A stretch of 64,000 nucleotides of DNA from Pedobacter puniceum (GTDB taxonomy: Bacteria > Bacteroidota > Bacteroidia > Sphingobacteriales > Sphingobacteriaceae). The notes under the pieces were generated by a model. The model saw only the letters and a list, made by a program, of their open reading frames with translations. It searched no databases and was not told the DNA's origin. The position numbers and the translations under genes were made by a program. The DNA lies in contig NZ_WKJI01000007.1 in assembly GCF_009674685.1 (NCBI RefSeq), positions 25,887-89,886 on the forward strand, in the 5' to 3' direction. Below, piece after piece: positions 29,003-38,265 of the stretch (the stretch's first letter is position 1; each line of letters begins with the position of its first letter).

Positions 29003-29799
29003 TATGGTTTGAATTTAGATAAAATACTGTCTTTTTTTATGATTTCTTGTATGTCTTTATAAGGGATAAAAAGCATTGTTCTGCCGTAAGCATAAGCTTT
29101 AATCTCATAAGGGTTATACAGAAATTCTAATCCTTTGTTAGTGATGATAAAGTTCTCATTAAGGCTAAATTTTTGCTCGTCAAAGAAATAGCTATCTAAG
29201 TTATCATTAGCTTTTAAGCCTTCTTGTTTTCTGAAAATTTGCTCGGCAATAGCATTTAATTGCGCTCTTTCATCTTTATCAAAAATATCTTTTAGTTGTA
29301 TAATTTGATAGCCTTTTTTAGAAATATTGAAATACAGAATGGTTTCTAAACCATGTGCCCCACCAGTATAAACATAGCTTTGATAGGCAAAATTGATGAA
29401 ATTTTGATCCTGATAAGCTATTCTGAAATTTTGATCCCAAGCGTAGCCTGCTGGGCTATCAGGAAATTCTTTCTTAAACTTTAAATAATCATTGATAAAA
29501 GAATCTGCAGCTAAATTTAAATTACGGGTTGGTTGGCCGTTATAAGGTAGTGTGGTGATAATATTAGTGATAAACTTATTTAAAGCCTCAACTTTAAAAA
29601 CAGGGTAAACAGCTTTTACATAAGCTTCGCAAGAATCGGTTTTGCAGCTTGGGGTGGTCTTATAAAAATTTATAAGTTCGTAAACCAAGGTATCTTTAGC
29701 TACTTGTTTAATATCTTCTTGTTCTGCCTGCTTTGGCTTATTTTGATTGCAGCTAATAAATGTAAGCGCAAAAAAAGCTAGTATAAGGTAATATTTCAT
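29002..29799 (-). CDS. DUF3298/DUF4163-domain lipoprotein
   Basis: Lipoprotein of 265 residues with the lipobox FISC at about 14-17 followed by an Asn/Gln/Lys linker. The body matches the DUF4163 plus DUF3298 arrangement, related to the extracellular part of the anti-sigma factor RsiV. The visible pattern is NFAYQSYVYTGGAHG, then the EYYLTNKGL-like ENFIITNKGLEFLYNPYEIKAYAYG near the C-terminus. In RsiV this fold binds lysozyme, but here there is no membrane segment or sigma-binding part, so the role is unknown. Located in an operon between GNAT and aspartate kinase genes. Confidence 0.82.
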   Translation of the reverse strand: MKYYLILAFFALTFISCNQNKPKQAEQEDIKQVAKDTLVYELINFYKTTPSCKTDSCEAYVKAVYPVFKVEALNKFITNIITTLPYNGQPTRNLNLAADSFINDYLKFKKEFPDSPAGYAWDQNFRIAYQDQNFINFAYQSYVYTGGAHGLETILYFNISKKGYQIIQLKDIFDKDERAQLNAIAEQIFRKQEGLKANDNLDSYFFDEQKFSLNENFIITNKGLEFLYNPYEIKAYAYGRTMLFIPYKDIQEIIKKDSILSKFKP

Positions 29800-29802
29800 G
29801 GC

Positions 29803-30261
29803 TTAGAATTTTTGTATTTGTTGAGTAGATAAGGAAGCATTAAGCCAGCCACTTTCTACATAAGCCTCATATTTGCGATAAAAATTTAAGGCAGGCTCGT
29901 TCCAATCTAACACTTGCCAAACCATGCCTTTATAGCCTTTTTCTTTAGCTTCTTGTATAGTTCGCTCAAAAAGTAATTTGCCTATTCCTTTACCACGCAT
30001 TTTCTCGGTTACTATAAAATCTTCCAAGTATAAACGGCAGCCTTTCCAGGTAGAGTAGCGTATGTAAAACAAAGCAAAGCCTTCTACTTTACCCTCAATT
30101 TCTGCTACAAAAGCTTTCCAAATGGGCTTTTCTCCAAAACCGGCATTTATAAATTCCTCTAAAGTAACAGTAACCTCATCAGGTGCTTTTTCATAAAGGG
30201 CAAGTTCATGAATAAGTTCTAACATTCTTGGGCAGTCTGCTTTGTGGGCTTCTCTTATCAT
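29803..30261 (-). CDS. GNAT-family N-acetyltransferase
   Basis: Acetyl-CoA-dependent acetyltransferase of 152 residues, most like the diamine (spermidine/spermine) acetyltransferase group. The CoA-binding motif is DFIVTEKMRGKGIGKLLFE (about 85-103), with the typical WQVLDWNEPALNFYRKY motif near the end. Substrate not proven. It overlaps yggS by 4 bases and lies 3 bases before the DUF3298 gene. Confidence 0.86.
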   Translation of the reverse strand: MIREAHKADCPRMLELIHELALYEKAPDEVTVTLEEFINAGFGEKPIWKAFVAEIEGKVEGFALFYIRYSTWKGCRLYLEDFIVTEKMRGKGIGKLLFERTIQEAKEKGYKGMVWQVLDWNEPALNFYRKYEAYVESGWLNASLSTQQIQKF

Positions 30262-30950
30262 TCTACGTTTTTAAAATGCTTAATTACTCGTTTTCCAAAA
30301 ATATCACTTCCAATTCTTACCATGGTAGAGCCTTGCTCTATTGCGATTTTATAATCGGTAGACATTCCCATAGAAATTTCTTTAAAGTCTGCATCTTTCC
30401 TGAAATAGGAGGTTTTAACACCATCAAATAAAGTTTTAAGCTCGTAAAACTCTTCTTTTATTTGCTTTTCGTTATCAGAATTGGTTGCAATTCCCATTAA
30501 GCCAACAATTTTTATGTTTTGTAAGCTTGCAAACTCTTCAGAACGTAATAATTCTATAACTTCATCAAAACCTAAACCATATTTAGTTTCCTCATCGGCA
30601 ATGTAAACCTGTAATAAGCAATTGATAACTCGATTGTTTTTTGCTGCTTGCTTATTAATTTCTTGTAATAGTTTTAAGCTATCAACCGAGTGAATGAGGT
30701 GTATAAAAGGTGCTATATATTTTACTTTATTGGTTTGTAAATGGCCAATTAAATGCCATTCTATATCTTTTGGCAGGGCTTCATATTTCTCTACTAATTC
30801 TTGTACGTGGTTTTCTCCGAATAAACGTTGCCCAGCATGATAAGCTTCCATGATATCTTCGACCGGTTTAGTCTTAGATACGGCAATAAGTTTTACATCT
30901 TCTTGCTCTATCTCTTTTTTTAGTTTTAATAAATTATCTGTAATGCTCAT
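30258..30950 (-). CDS. yggS: YggS-family PLP-homeostasis protein
   Basis: Small single-domain PLP-binding protein (PLPBP) that keeps vitamin B6 and amino/keto acid pools balanced; no catalytic activity is established. The 230-residue protein has the PLP Lys in LIAVSKTKPVEDI (about 26), then FGENHVQELVEK, EWHLIGHLQTNKV, GLMGIATNS and SMGMSTDYKIAIEQGSTMVRIG, all family marks. First gene of the five-gene operon, divergent from the DUF4296 lipoprotein gene. Confidence 0.95.
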   Translation of the reverse strand: MSITDNLLKLKKEIEQEDVKLIAVSKTKPVEDIMEAYHAGQRLFGENHVQELVEKYEALPKDIEWHLIGHLQTNKVKYIAPFIHLIHSVDSLKLLQEINKQAAKNNRVINCLLQVYIADEETKYGLGFDEVIELLRSEEFASLQNIKIVGLMGIATNSDNEKQIKEEFYELKTLFDGVKTSYFRKDADFKEISMGMSTDYKIAIEQGSTMVRIGSDIFGKRVIKHFKNVE

Positions 30951-30989
30951 TTATCCGTAATTTTATCGTTTTAAATGGTAAAAATACGA

Positions 30990-31529
30990 ATGAAAAAATT
31001 GTCGGCTTTGTTTTGTGCACTTATTTTTTTTGCAGCCTGTAACAATAATGATAAGCCAGATAACTTGATAGAGAAAGATAAGATGGCTAACGTATTGATA
31101 GATATGCATTTAAGTGATGCGGCTATTGATGTAAGATTTAGTCAGGATTCTTTATTAATCTTTGCTAAAGACCGCTATAACTATGTTTTTAAGAAACATG
31201 AGATAGACTCTGCAAAGTTTAGTACCAGCTTAAAATACTACGGCAAAAATACCGAGCAAATTAAAGAAATCTATAAAGTTGTAGAGGATAGCTTGTTAAG
31301 GATTCAAGATAAAATCAATAAAAACCAATTAAGAGCTTTAAGGTTACCTCTTAAATTTATAGATAGCTTAAACAATACGATCATTAGCAGCAGCTTAATT
31401 TACAAGCTTAAAAAAGATTCTGTTGCTAAAATTGAGGATTTAAATAAAGGTGTTATCCGTAAAGAAATTAAAGAAATAGAACGTCAAACACAAGATAGCC
31501 TTAGGGTTAGAAGAACGCCTATTAACTAG
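30990..31529 (+). CDS. DUF4296-domain lipoprotein
   Basis: Short lipoprotein of 179 residues from ATG 30990 (MKKLSAL...). The lipobox FAAC ends the signal at about 17, followed by NNNDKPDN. The body is the DUF4296 domain (about 28-110), with LIEKDKMANVLIDMHLSDAA and a helical C-terminus rich in Lys. The family is restricted to Bacteroidota and unstudied. An in-frame ATG at 30975 would place five residues ahead of the signal peptide. Lies 29 bases before mutS2. Confidence 0.85.
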   Translation: MKKLSALFCALIFFAACNNNDKPDNLIEKDKMANVLIDMHLSDAAIDVRFSQDSLLIFAKDRYNYVFKKHEIDSAKFSTSLKYYGKNTEQIKEIYKVVEDSLLRIQDKINKNQLRALRLPLKFIDSLNNTIISSSLIYKLKKDSVAKIEDLNKGVIRKEIKEIERQTQDSLRVRRTPIN

Positions 31530-31558
31530 GTGTTTCAAATGTTTAATTTGAGTAGTAG

Positions 31559-33925
31559 ATGATTTATCCAGTAAATAGTTTAGACAAATTAGGTTTTGAT
31601 GAGATAAAAGCAAACATCAGATCTTTTTGTATGAGTGATATGGGGCGTGGAATGGTGGATAAAATCCAGTTCATGGCAAATTACGACCAGATTATTAAGT
31701 TCTTGAAGCAAACTCAAGAATTTAAAAACATCATTAAAAACGACCAGCCTTTACCTATCCAAAGTTTTTTTGATATTAAAAGACTTTCTGATAAAGCCAA
31801 AATAGAAGGGACTTTTTTAAGTGAGGAAGAGTTTTTTCAGATTTATAATTCTTTGCTTACAGTTTTTTCGGTTATCAAATATTTTGAAGAGCGAAATGGC
31901 TTGTATCCTAATTTAGAAGCACTTTTTGAGCATTTACCTATAGAAAAAAGCATCATTAAAAATATAGAAGCTGTTATTGATGTAAAAGGTAAAATCAAGA
32001 ATAATGCATCTAAAGAATTAGCTTATTTAACCGATGCTATTGCTAAAGCAGAGCAAGATGCCCGTAAAAAAGTAGACCAGATTTATAAAAATGCCCAGCA
32101 AAATAATTGGGTTGCCGATGGTAGCTTAACTGTTAGAGATGGCAGAATTTGTATCCCTATTTTAGCAGAAAATAAAAGGAAATTAAAAGGTTTTGTTCAT
32201 GATGAATCTGCATCTGGGCAAACCGTTTACATAGAACCCGAAGAAGTTTTCAACCTCAATAACCTGATAAGGGATATGGAGTTTGAGCGTAGAAGGGAAA
32301 TCATCAAAATTTTAACCGAGTTAACAGATAAAACTCGTCCTTACGTACCTATTTTATATTCTTATCATAATTTCTTAACCAAGTTAGATTTTGTAAGAGC
32401 TAAAGCACTTTTCGCTATAGAAATAGATGCAGAAATGCCTGTTGTTTTAAAAGATACGAGGTTAAAATTAGTGAATGCTCGTCATCCTTTGTTGGTTATA
32501 GGGGCAAAGTTAAACGGGAAAGCAGTTGTGCCATTAAATATGCATTTAGATGAAAAAACTAGGATTTTACTGGTTTCTGGTCCTAATGCTGGGGGTAAAT
32601 CTGTAGCCATGAAAACTGTTGGTTTACTGCAAATTATGGTTCAGGCAGGTTTGTTGGTTCCGGTGGCAGAAGAATCAGAATTTGGCATATTTAAACAGCT
32701 TTTTGCTGATATTGGAGACGATCAATCTATAGAGAGTGATTTAAGTACTTATAGCGCCCATCTATCAAAAATGAAATACTTTACGGAGTTTTCTAATGCT
32801 AAAACTCTGGTTTTGATAGATGAATTTGGTACCGGTACCGATCCTCAATTTGGTGGGCCTATTGCTGAAGCTGTTTTAGAAATCATCAATAAGAAAAACG
32901 CTTACGGAGTAATTACCACGCACTACTCTAATCTTAAAATATTTGCAAACCATACCACTGGGATTGAAAATGCATCTATGATTTTTGATAATATCCATCT
33001 GCAACCGCTTTATATGTTAGAGATGGGTAAGCCCGGTAGTTCTTATGCCTTTGAAATTGCGCAAAAAATAGGTTTATCTAAGCAATTACTAGATTTAGCG
33101 AAAAGCAAAATCAGCATTCAGCAAAGAAAAGTAGATACTTTATTGATTGATTTAGAACGTGATAAAAAAGAGGTTCTTGAGAAAAAGATAGAGATAGATA
33201 AGCTTCAAAGAAAGGCAAAATCATTACTAGATGAGAATGAGAAGTTAAAAGCTTTTTATGACGAGAATAAGAAAAACCTCATTAAAGAAGCTAAGCTTGA
33301 AGCGCAACAAATCATCAAAAATGCCAATAAGCTGGTAGAAAATACCATTGCCCAAATTAAAGAGAACAAAGCCGATAAGGAGAAGACGCAGGAATTAAGA
33401 AGTAAGCTTCATACAGAGCTTAAAAAGAACGAAATAAAGGCAGAGAAACCTAAACAAGCAACCGCAGAAACTACAGAAATTAAAGAAGGCGATTGGGTTA
33501 AATTAATAGATTCTGGCAACGTAGCTCAAGTTTTAGAGGTTAACAAAGATAATTTGATTATCGCTTTTGGCGAGCTAAGGTCTGTTGTGAAAAAGAACAG
33601 AGCTACTAAAGTTTCTAATAGCGAGGTTCCTAAAGATATACGCAAACTTAGCAGAGTAACTCATACACAGTCTGCTGCAGATTTCGTAAGTGAAATAGAT
33701 GTAAGAGGTAAAAGAGGTGATGATGCACTCTACGAAATAGAAAAATATCTGGATAAAGCCATTATGTTTAACATGAATTCTTTTAAAGTAATACATGGTA
33801 AAGGCGATGGTATTTTAAGGAAACTGATAAGAAACTACCTGAAAAAATATAGTGAAGTAAGCAGAATGGAAGACGAACATGCCGATAGGGGCGGGGATGG
33901 GATTACTTATGTGTATCTAAAATAG
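31559..33925 (+). CDS. mutS2: Endonuclease MutS2
   Basis: MutS paralog without the mismatch-binding domain, 788 residues. Domains: clamp/lever helices, the ABC-type ATPase with Walker A GPNAGGKS (about 344-351) and the Walker B DEFGTGTDP, a long coiled coil (about 510-630), a KOW-like segment and a C-terminal Smr nuclease domain (about 715-788) with EIDVRGKRGDDAL and VIHGKGDGILR. The Smr motif is complete, so nuclease activity is expected. In other bacteria it acts on branched DNA or on collided ribosomes. The ordinary MutS lies at 61 kb. Confidence 0.94.
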   Translation: MIYPVNSLDKLGFDEIKANIRSFCMSDMGRGMVDKIQFMANYDQIIKFLKQTQEFKNIIKNDQPLPIQSFFDIKRLSDKAKIEGTFLSEEEFFQIYNSLLTVFSVIKYFEERNGLYPNLEALFEHLPIEKSIIKNIEAVIDVKGKIKNNASKELAYLTDAIAKAEQDARKKVDQIYKNAQQNNWVADGSLTVRDGRICIPILAENKRKLKGFVHDESASGQTVYIEPEEVFNLNNLIRDMEFERRREIIKILTELTDKTRPYVPILYSYHNFLTKLDFVRAKALFAIEIDAEMPVVLKDTRLKLVNARHPLLVIGAKLNGKAVVPLNMHLDEKTRILLVSGPNAGGKSVAMKTVGLLQIMVQAGLLVPVAEESEFGIFKQLFADIGDDQSIESDLSTYSAHLSKMKYFTEFSNAKTLVLIDEFGTGTDPQFGGPIAEAVLEIINKKNAYGVITTHYSNLKIFANHTTGIENASMIFDNIHLQPLYMLEMGKPGSSYAFEIAQKIGLSKQLLDLAKSKISIQQRKVDTLLIDLERDKKEVLEKKIEIDKLQRKAKSLLDENEKLKAFYDENKKNLIKEAKLEAQQIIKNANKLVENTIAQIKENKADKEKTQELRSKLHTELKKNEIKAEKPKQATAETTEIKEGDWVKLIDSGNVAQVLEVNKDNLIIAFGELRSVVKKNRATKVSNSEVPKDIRKLSRVTHTQSAADFVSEIDVRGKRGDDALYEIEKYLDKAIMFNMNSFKVIHGKGDGILRKLIRNYLKKYSEVSRMEDEHADRGGDGITYVYLK

Positions 33926-33990
33926 CTTGATAATCAAGGTGTAAAAACTATTTCTTGCAGATAAACGTTTATATTTCAAAATCACCTATT

Positions 33991-35088
33991 ATGAAATATA
34001 GTTTATTAAGCTTAGCACTATTCTTTTTCTTTATAGCCTGTAAAAAGAAAGCACAGCAAGAGGAAATACCTTTAACTGATGCAGAATTTGCTACTACAGA
34101 AATGGCAACAGGACTTTCTCATCCTTGGGAGATTGTTTATGGGCCTGATAATCACTTATGGTTTACAGAACGTAGTGGTAAAATTAGCAGATTAGAAATA
34201 GCAACTAAACAAGTAAAATCTTTATTTACAGTTCCGGATGTTGATGCTAGAGGAGAAGGCGGGCTATTAGGAATGGCTTTACACCCTAATTTTGCTACTG
34301 AGCCCTATGTTTATATCGTCTATAACTATAACAGACTAGGCGTTTATACAGAAAAAGTAGTGAGATATACCTACAATAATCAAACACTTAACAGCCCATT
34401 GGTTCTGTTAGATAATATCCCAGCCGCTAACATTCATAATGGAAGTAGATTGCTAATTTCGCCTGATTTAAAGCTTTTTATAACCACCGGAGATGCTAAT
34501 AATACTGCGTTGGCACAAAACAAAAATTCTTTGGCAGGTAAAGTTTTAAGAATAAACCTAAACGGTAGTATACCTGCTGATAACCCTTCGCCTAATAGTG
34601 CTGTTTGGTCTTTTGGACATCGTAATGCGCAAGGCTTAGTGATGGTGAATGGTAAATTATATGCATCAGAACATGGCCCTAGTACAGATGATGAAATAAA
34701 TTTGATAGAGAAAGATCGTAATTATGGATGGCCAAATGTAGTAGGTGCTTGTGATAATAGTACAGAAAATGCCTTCTGTACAGCTAATAACGTTGCTACA
34801 CCTTTACAAACTTGGACACCAACCATAGCCACCGCCGGACTAACTTATTACAACCATAGCAGCATACCACAATGGAAAAACTCTTTACTATTGGTTACTT
34901 TAAAAGCTAGTAAATTGGTGCAGTTAAAGCTGAACGATGCAGGTACAGCTATAGTAGCTAGTCAAGATTATTTTGGAACCCAATACGGAAGAAAGAGAGC
35001 CATTTGTGTTGCACCCGATGGCAAGGTTTATTTTTCTACCAGTAATGGTACGAATGATAAAATCATAGAAATCAGTAGGTCTAATTAA
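33991..35088 (+). CDS. PQQ-type glucose/sorbosone dehydrogenase-like lipoprotein
   Basis: Exported beta-propeller sugar dehydrogenase of the soluble-glucose-dehydrogenase family. From ATG 33991 there are 365 residues; the signal ends at a lipobox FIAC (about 17), followed by KKKAQQEE. Propeller marks: LSHPWEIVYGPDNHLWFTERSGKI, EGGLLGMALHPNF, GHRNAQGLVM, EHGPSTDDEINLI and DYGWPNV-like NYGWPNVVGACDN. The PQQ-binding Arg and His blocks are present but oxidation by PQQ is inferred from the family. A TTG start at 33955 in the same frame adds 12 residues ahead of the signal and is unlikely. Confidence 0.86.
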   Translation: MKYSLLSLALFFFFIACKKKAQQEEIPLTDAEFATTEMATGLSHPWEIVYGPDNHLWFTERSGKISRLEIATKQVKSLFTVPDVDARGEGGLLGMALHPNFATEPYVYIVYNYNRLGVYTEKVVRYTYNNQTLNSPLVLLDNIPAANIHNGSRLLISPDLKLFITTGDANNTALAQNKNSLAGKVLRINLNGSIPADNPSPNSAVWSFGHRNAQGLVMVNGKLYASEHGPSTDDEINLIEKDRNYGWPNVVGACDNSTENAFCTANNVATPLQTWTPTIATAGLTYYNHSSIPQWKNSLLLVTLKASKLVQLKLNDAGTAIVASQDYFGTQYGRKRAICVAPDGKVYFSTSNGTNDKIIEISRSN

Positions 35089-35113
35089 TCTACTTAAATA
35101 AAAAGTTTAGATT

Positions 35114-36049
35114 TTAATAAGGTTTTAAAAAGTTGATGTTGCGTTGTAAGCCTGCTAATTTGGTTCGCTTTACAGCTGATTTTTTAAAGAGTTTTGAAAA
35201 AACATCATCGGTAATTTCTTCCCAATCTCTTTTATTAAGATGTAGCAAATCTGGGTGAGGGATAAATTGCTCTTCTTGATGAGGCTTAGAAAACCTATTC
35301 CAAGGGCAAACATCTTGGCAAATGTCGCAGCCAAACATCCAATTGTCCATTTTGCCTTTAAACTCATTAGGAATTTGCTCTTTTAACTCTATGGTTAAGT
35401 AAGAAATACATTTGCTACCATCAACCACATAAGGTTTAATGATAGCTTCTGTGGGGCATGCATCAATACATTTGGTGCAAGTGCCGCAATGGTCGGTTTG
35501 GAATGGGTGGTCATAAGCTAATTCCAAATCAATAATTAACTCCGCAAGAAAGAAAAAAGACCCTGTTTGCTTATTTAAGAGGTTGCTATTTTTACCAATC
35601 CAACCTATACCAGCTTTTTTTGCCCAGGTTTTATCTAAAACAGGGGCAGAATCAACAAAAGCTCTTCCGGCCACCTCGCCTATATTTTCTGTAATAAATT
35701 GCTGTAAAGCTTTTAATTTGTCTTTTATCACAAAGTGATAATCGGTGCCATAAGCATATTTAGATATTTTAGGTGCTTCAGCATCTGTTTGTTGTTCAGG
35801 ACTGTAATAGTTTAATGCAACAGAAATGACAGATTTTGCACCATCAACCAATAACCTTGGGTCTAATCTCTTATCAAAATGGTTCTCCATATAAGACATC
35901 TTTCCATGTCTTCCTTCTTTTAACCATTGCTCTAGTTTAGGTGCTTCTTCTGCGAGGAAATCAGCTTTAGCTATGCCACAAAACATAAAGCCTAAGCGCT
36001 TTGCTTCGGCCTTTATCATGTTAGTATATACTTGCTGTTTGTTCTTCAC
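35114..36049 (-). CDS. queG: Epoxyqueuosine reductase QueG
   Basis: Last step of queuosine synthesis in tRNA: reduces epoxyqueuosine using a cobalamin cofactor and two iron-sulfur clusters. The 311-residue protein has the cobalamin part (about 1-175; [44 protein letters not shown]), and two [4Fe-4S] motifs, [12 protein letters not shown] (about 191-202) and [11 protein letters not shown] (about 242-252). Standalone form, without the C-terminal HEAT repeats of longer relatives. The upstream enzyme QueA is also in this window at 47-48 kb. Confidence 0.95.
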   Translation of the reverse strand: MKNKQQVYTNMIKAEAKRLGFMFCGIAKADFLAEEAPKLEQWLKEGRHGKMSYMENHFDKRLDPRLLVDGAKSVISVALNYYSPEQQTDAEAPKISKYAYGTDYHFVIKDKLKALQQFITENIGEVAGRAFVDSAPVLDKTWAKKAGIGWIGKNSNLLNKQTGSFFFLAELIIDLELAYDHPFQTDHCGTCTKCIDACPTEAIIKPYVVDGSKCISYLTIELKEQIPNEFKGKMDNWMFGCDICQDVCPWNRFSKPHQEEQFIPHPDLLHLNKRDWEEITDDVFSKLFKKSAVKRTKLAGLQRNINFLKPY

Positions 36050-36155
36050 ATGGCAAAGATAGCTTAAAGATTTTAGATATAATCTCTAGCTATTAGACCG
36101 ATAATTTGTGTTTCTTAAAAGTTAATTTACGCTGTAATTCAGTAGTATATGTGTG

Positions 36156-36764
36156 TTATTTAATAATTTGCTTTAGGTAAGGGTTAAGGTCTTCAATAGT
36201 GTCAATATCAGATAAGGTTTCTAATAAGTGATAAGATAAATTAGCTGCTTTACATTTCTGTATCGTCGTATTCAATACTTGTTCAGTACTCCATTCAATC
36301 TCCGTAAAAAGCTGTTTATTCATTTTACTTAAACCAATTAAATAATAGCCACCATCTTTTGCTGGTCCTACAACAACATCGTGGTTTTGAAGCGCTTTGA
36401 AGGCTTTTTTAATAATATCGCTACTTAAATCATAACAGTCAGATCCTATAATAACAACATGTTTAAATCCTTTAGCAAAAGTATCTTCAAAGGCTTGGGC
36501 CATTCTCCCGCCTAAATCACTTTCTGTTTGGTAGGCATGGGTATAATTTCCTTCTTTCCAGTCGAGTTTTTTCTCTGACACCTTGTCATAATATAAGAAC
36601 TTATCAAAATTTAAGTTTTTAGTAATCAGATTTGTGTGGTTTAATAATTCAATATAAACTTTAAGTGTTTTTTCATTTCCTATACTCGCTGCTAAGCGGG
36701 TTTTACACCTTCCTAATTCTGGATATTTGAGGAATATAATGAGTGCTTCTTTGCTTTCTTGCAT
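36156..36764 (-). CDS. TIGR04282-type glycosyltransferase-like protein (DUF2064)
   Basis: A nucleotide-diphospho-sugar transferase-fold protein of 202 residues. Signatures: FLKYPELGRCKTRLA near the N-terminus, the acidic IGSDCYDLS, and VVGPAKDGGYYLIGL. The family is named after arsenosugar biosynthesis in one setting, but no ArsS-type or arsenic gene is nearby, so the role here is open. Single gene between queG and the aldehyde dehydrogenase. Confidence 0.8.
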   Translation of the reverse strand: MQESKEALIIFLKYPELGRCKTRLAASIGNEKTLKVYIELLNHTNLITKNLNFDKFLYYDKVSEKKLDWKEGNYTHAYQTESDLGGRMAQAFEDTFAKGFKHVVIIGSDCYDLSSDIIKKAFKALQNHDVVVGPAKDGGYYLIGLSKMNKQLFTEIEWSTEQVLNTTIQKCKAANLSYHLLETLSDIDTIEDLNPYLKQIIK

Positions 36765-36837
36765 ATGTTTAAAGGTATTGATTTAGGGCCAACCCTAGCT
36801 TAACTATTTACGATGATATTGTTGGTTTAGGTTTTAC

Positions 36838-38208
36838 TTAGTCTTGAATATACACAGTTTTAATATTCAAAAACTCTCTCATCCCAATTAAGCTTAACTC
36901 CCTACCATAGCCAGATTGGTTAATTCCGCCGAAAGGCAATCTAGGGTCAGACTTTACTAAGCTATTAACAAAGCAAGAACCAGCTTGCAGTTTTTCTTTA
37001 GCAATCTTTTCTCCTTTAGTTAAATCTTTAGTGAAAATAGCTCCTCCCAATCCAAAAACAGTATCATTTGCTATTTTAATAGCATCATCTTCATTTTTAG
37101 CTGATATAATGGCGGCAACTGGTCCAAATAGCTCATCATGGTAAGCAGACATTCCTTTTTTTACTTTTGTTAGTACCGTTGGTGGATAAAAGGCTCCTTT
37201 GCCTTCAGGAATAAAGCCTCCTAAAATACATTTAGCACCTTTTTTAATGCTTTCTGTTACTTGCTGATGCAACTCATCTCTAAGGTCAATCCTTGCCATC
37301 GGGCCTAAATCTGTGCCCGGCTCTGTTGGATTTCCATAAGTTTTAGCTTTCATTTTTGCTACAAAAAGTTGGGTAAAAGCTTTTTCAATAGTTTTAACCA
37401 CAATAAAACGTTTAGCTGCAATACAGCTTTGCCCGTTATTAATTAATCGAGAATTTACACATATTTCGGCAGCTTGCTCTAAGTCTGCATCTTCAAGAAT
37501 AATATAAGGGTCGCTACCGCCTAGTTCTAAAACCGTTTTCTTAAGTAATTCGCCAGCTTTTTTGGCTACTTGTATGCCTGCTTGGGTACTTCCGGTTAAA
37601 GTAATAGCTTTTACTAAAGGATTTTCTATCACTACAGCTAAACTTTTGCTATCACATAATAAAACCTGAAATATATCATCTGGGAAACCAGCTTTATAAA
37701 CTAATTTTTCTATAGCTAAAGCACAAGCACTTACGTTAGATGCGTGTTTCAATAACCCAGAATTTCCAGCCATTAATGCAGGGGCTAAGAATCTAAAAAC
37801 TTGCCAATAAGGGAAATTCCAAGGCATAATGGCTAATATAATACCAAGTGGTTGGTAGCTGATAAAGCTTTTTTTAGCATCTGTATCAATAACTTCATCT
37901 TTAAGGAAATCTGCTGCATGTTTAGCGTAATACTGGCAAACGGCTGCGCATTTCTTTACCTCTGCAATACCATCTTGTAAAGGTTTACCCATTTCTTCAG
38001 TAACAAGTTTTGCCAAATGTTCTTGGTTTAGAAGAAGTTGCTGCGCTAAATTTTCCATCCAAACACTTCTTTGAGCTAAAGTAGTTTGCTGGTAGTTTAT
38101 CCAAGCTTTGTGTGTTTTTTGAACTTTATTTGTGAGCTGACTTTGGCTATGTTGCTTGTAACTGGCAAGTTGCTTTCCGTTATAAGGGTTAATACTTTTT
38201 AAATTCAT
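36838..38208 (-). CDS. NAD(P)-dependent aldehyde dehydrogenase (succinate-semialdehyde type)
   Basis: Aldehyde dehydrogenase of 456 residues from ATG 38208 (MNLKSINPYNGK). Catalytic Cys is in NNGQSCIAAKRF, and the general-base Glu in VLELGGSDPYIIL. The N-terminal SINPYNGKQLASY and the PWNFPYWQ, TGSTQAG and GRELS segments resemble the succinate-semialdehyde dehydrogenase branch. The frame runs open upstream to 38301, but that part would overlap the divergent YitT gene and matches nothing, so the shorter start is preferred. Substrate is not certain. Confidence 0.88.
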   Translation of the reverse strand: MNLKSINPYNGKQLASYKQHSQSQLTNKVQKTHKAWINYQQTTLAQRSVWMENLAQQLLLNQEHLAKLVTEEMGKPLQDGIAEVKKCAAVCQYYAKHAADFLKDEVIDTDAKKSFISYQPLGIILAIMPWNFPYWQVFRFLAPALMAGNSGLLKHASNVSACALAIEKLVYKAGFPDDIFQVLLCDSKSLAVVIENPLVKAITLTGSTQAGIQVAKKAGELLKKTVLELGGSDPYIILEDADLEQAAEICVNSRLINNGQSCIAAKRFIVVKTIEKAFTQLFVAKMKAKTYGNPTEPGTDLGPMARIDLRDELHQQVTESIKKGAKCILGGFIPEGKGAFYPPTVLTKVKKGMSAYHDELFGPVAAIISAKNEDDAIKIANDTVFGLGGAIFTKDLTKGEKIAKEKLQAGSCFVNSLVKSDPRLPFGGINQSGYGRELSLIGMREFLNIKTVYIQD

Positions 38209-38265
38209 ATCTATTTTTAATAAAATATCAGCTTTGCGTACAAAATTCGTTATTTTGAAACGCTT

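Noticed and set aside
36156..36764. Arsenosugar biosynthesis gene
   Set aside because: The family name alone supports this; there is no ArsS-like or arsenic gene nearby.
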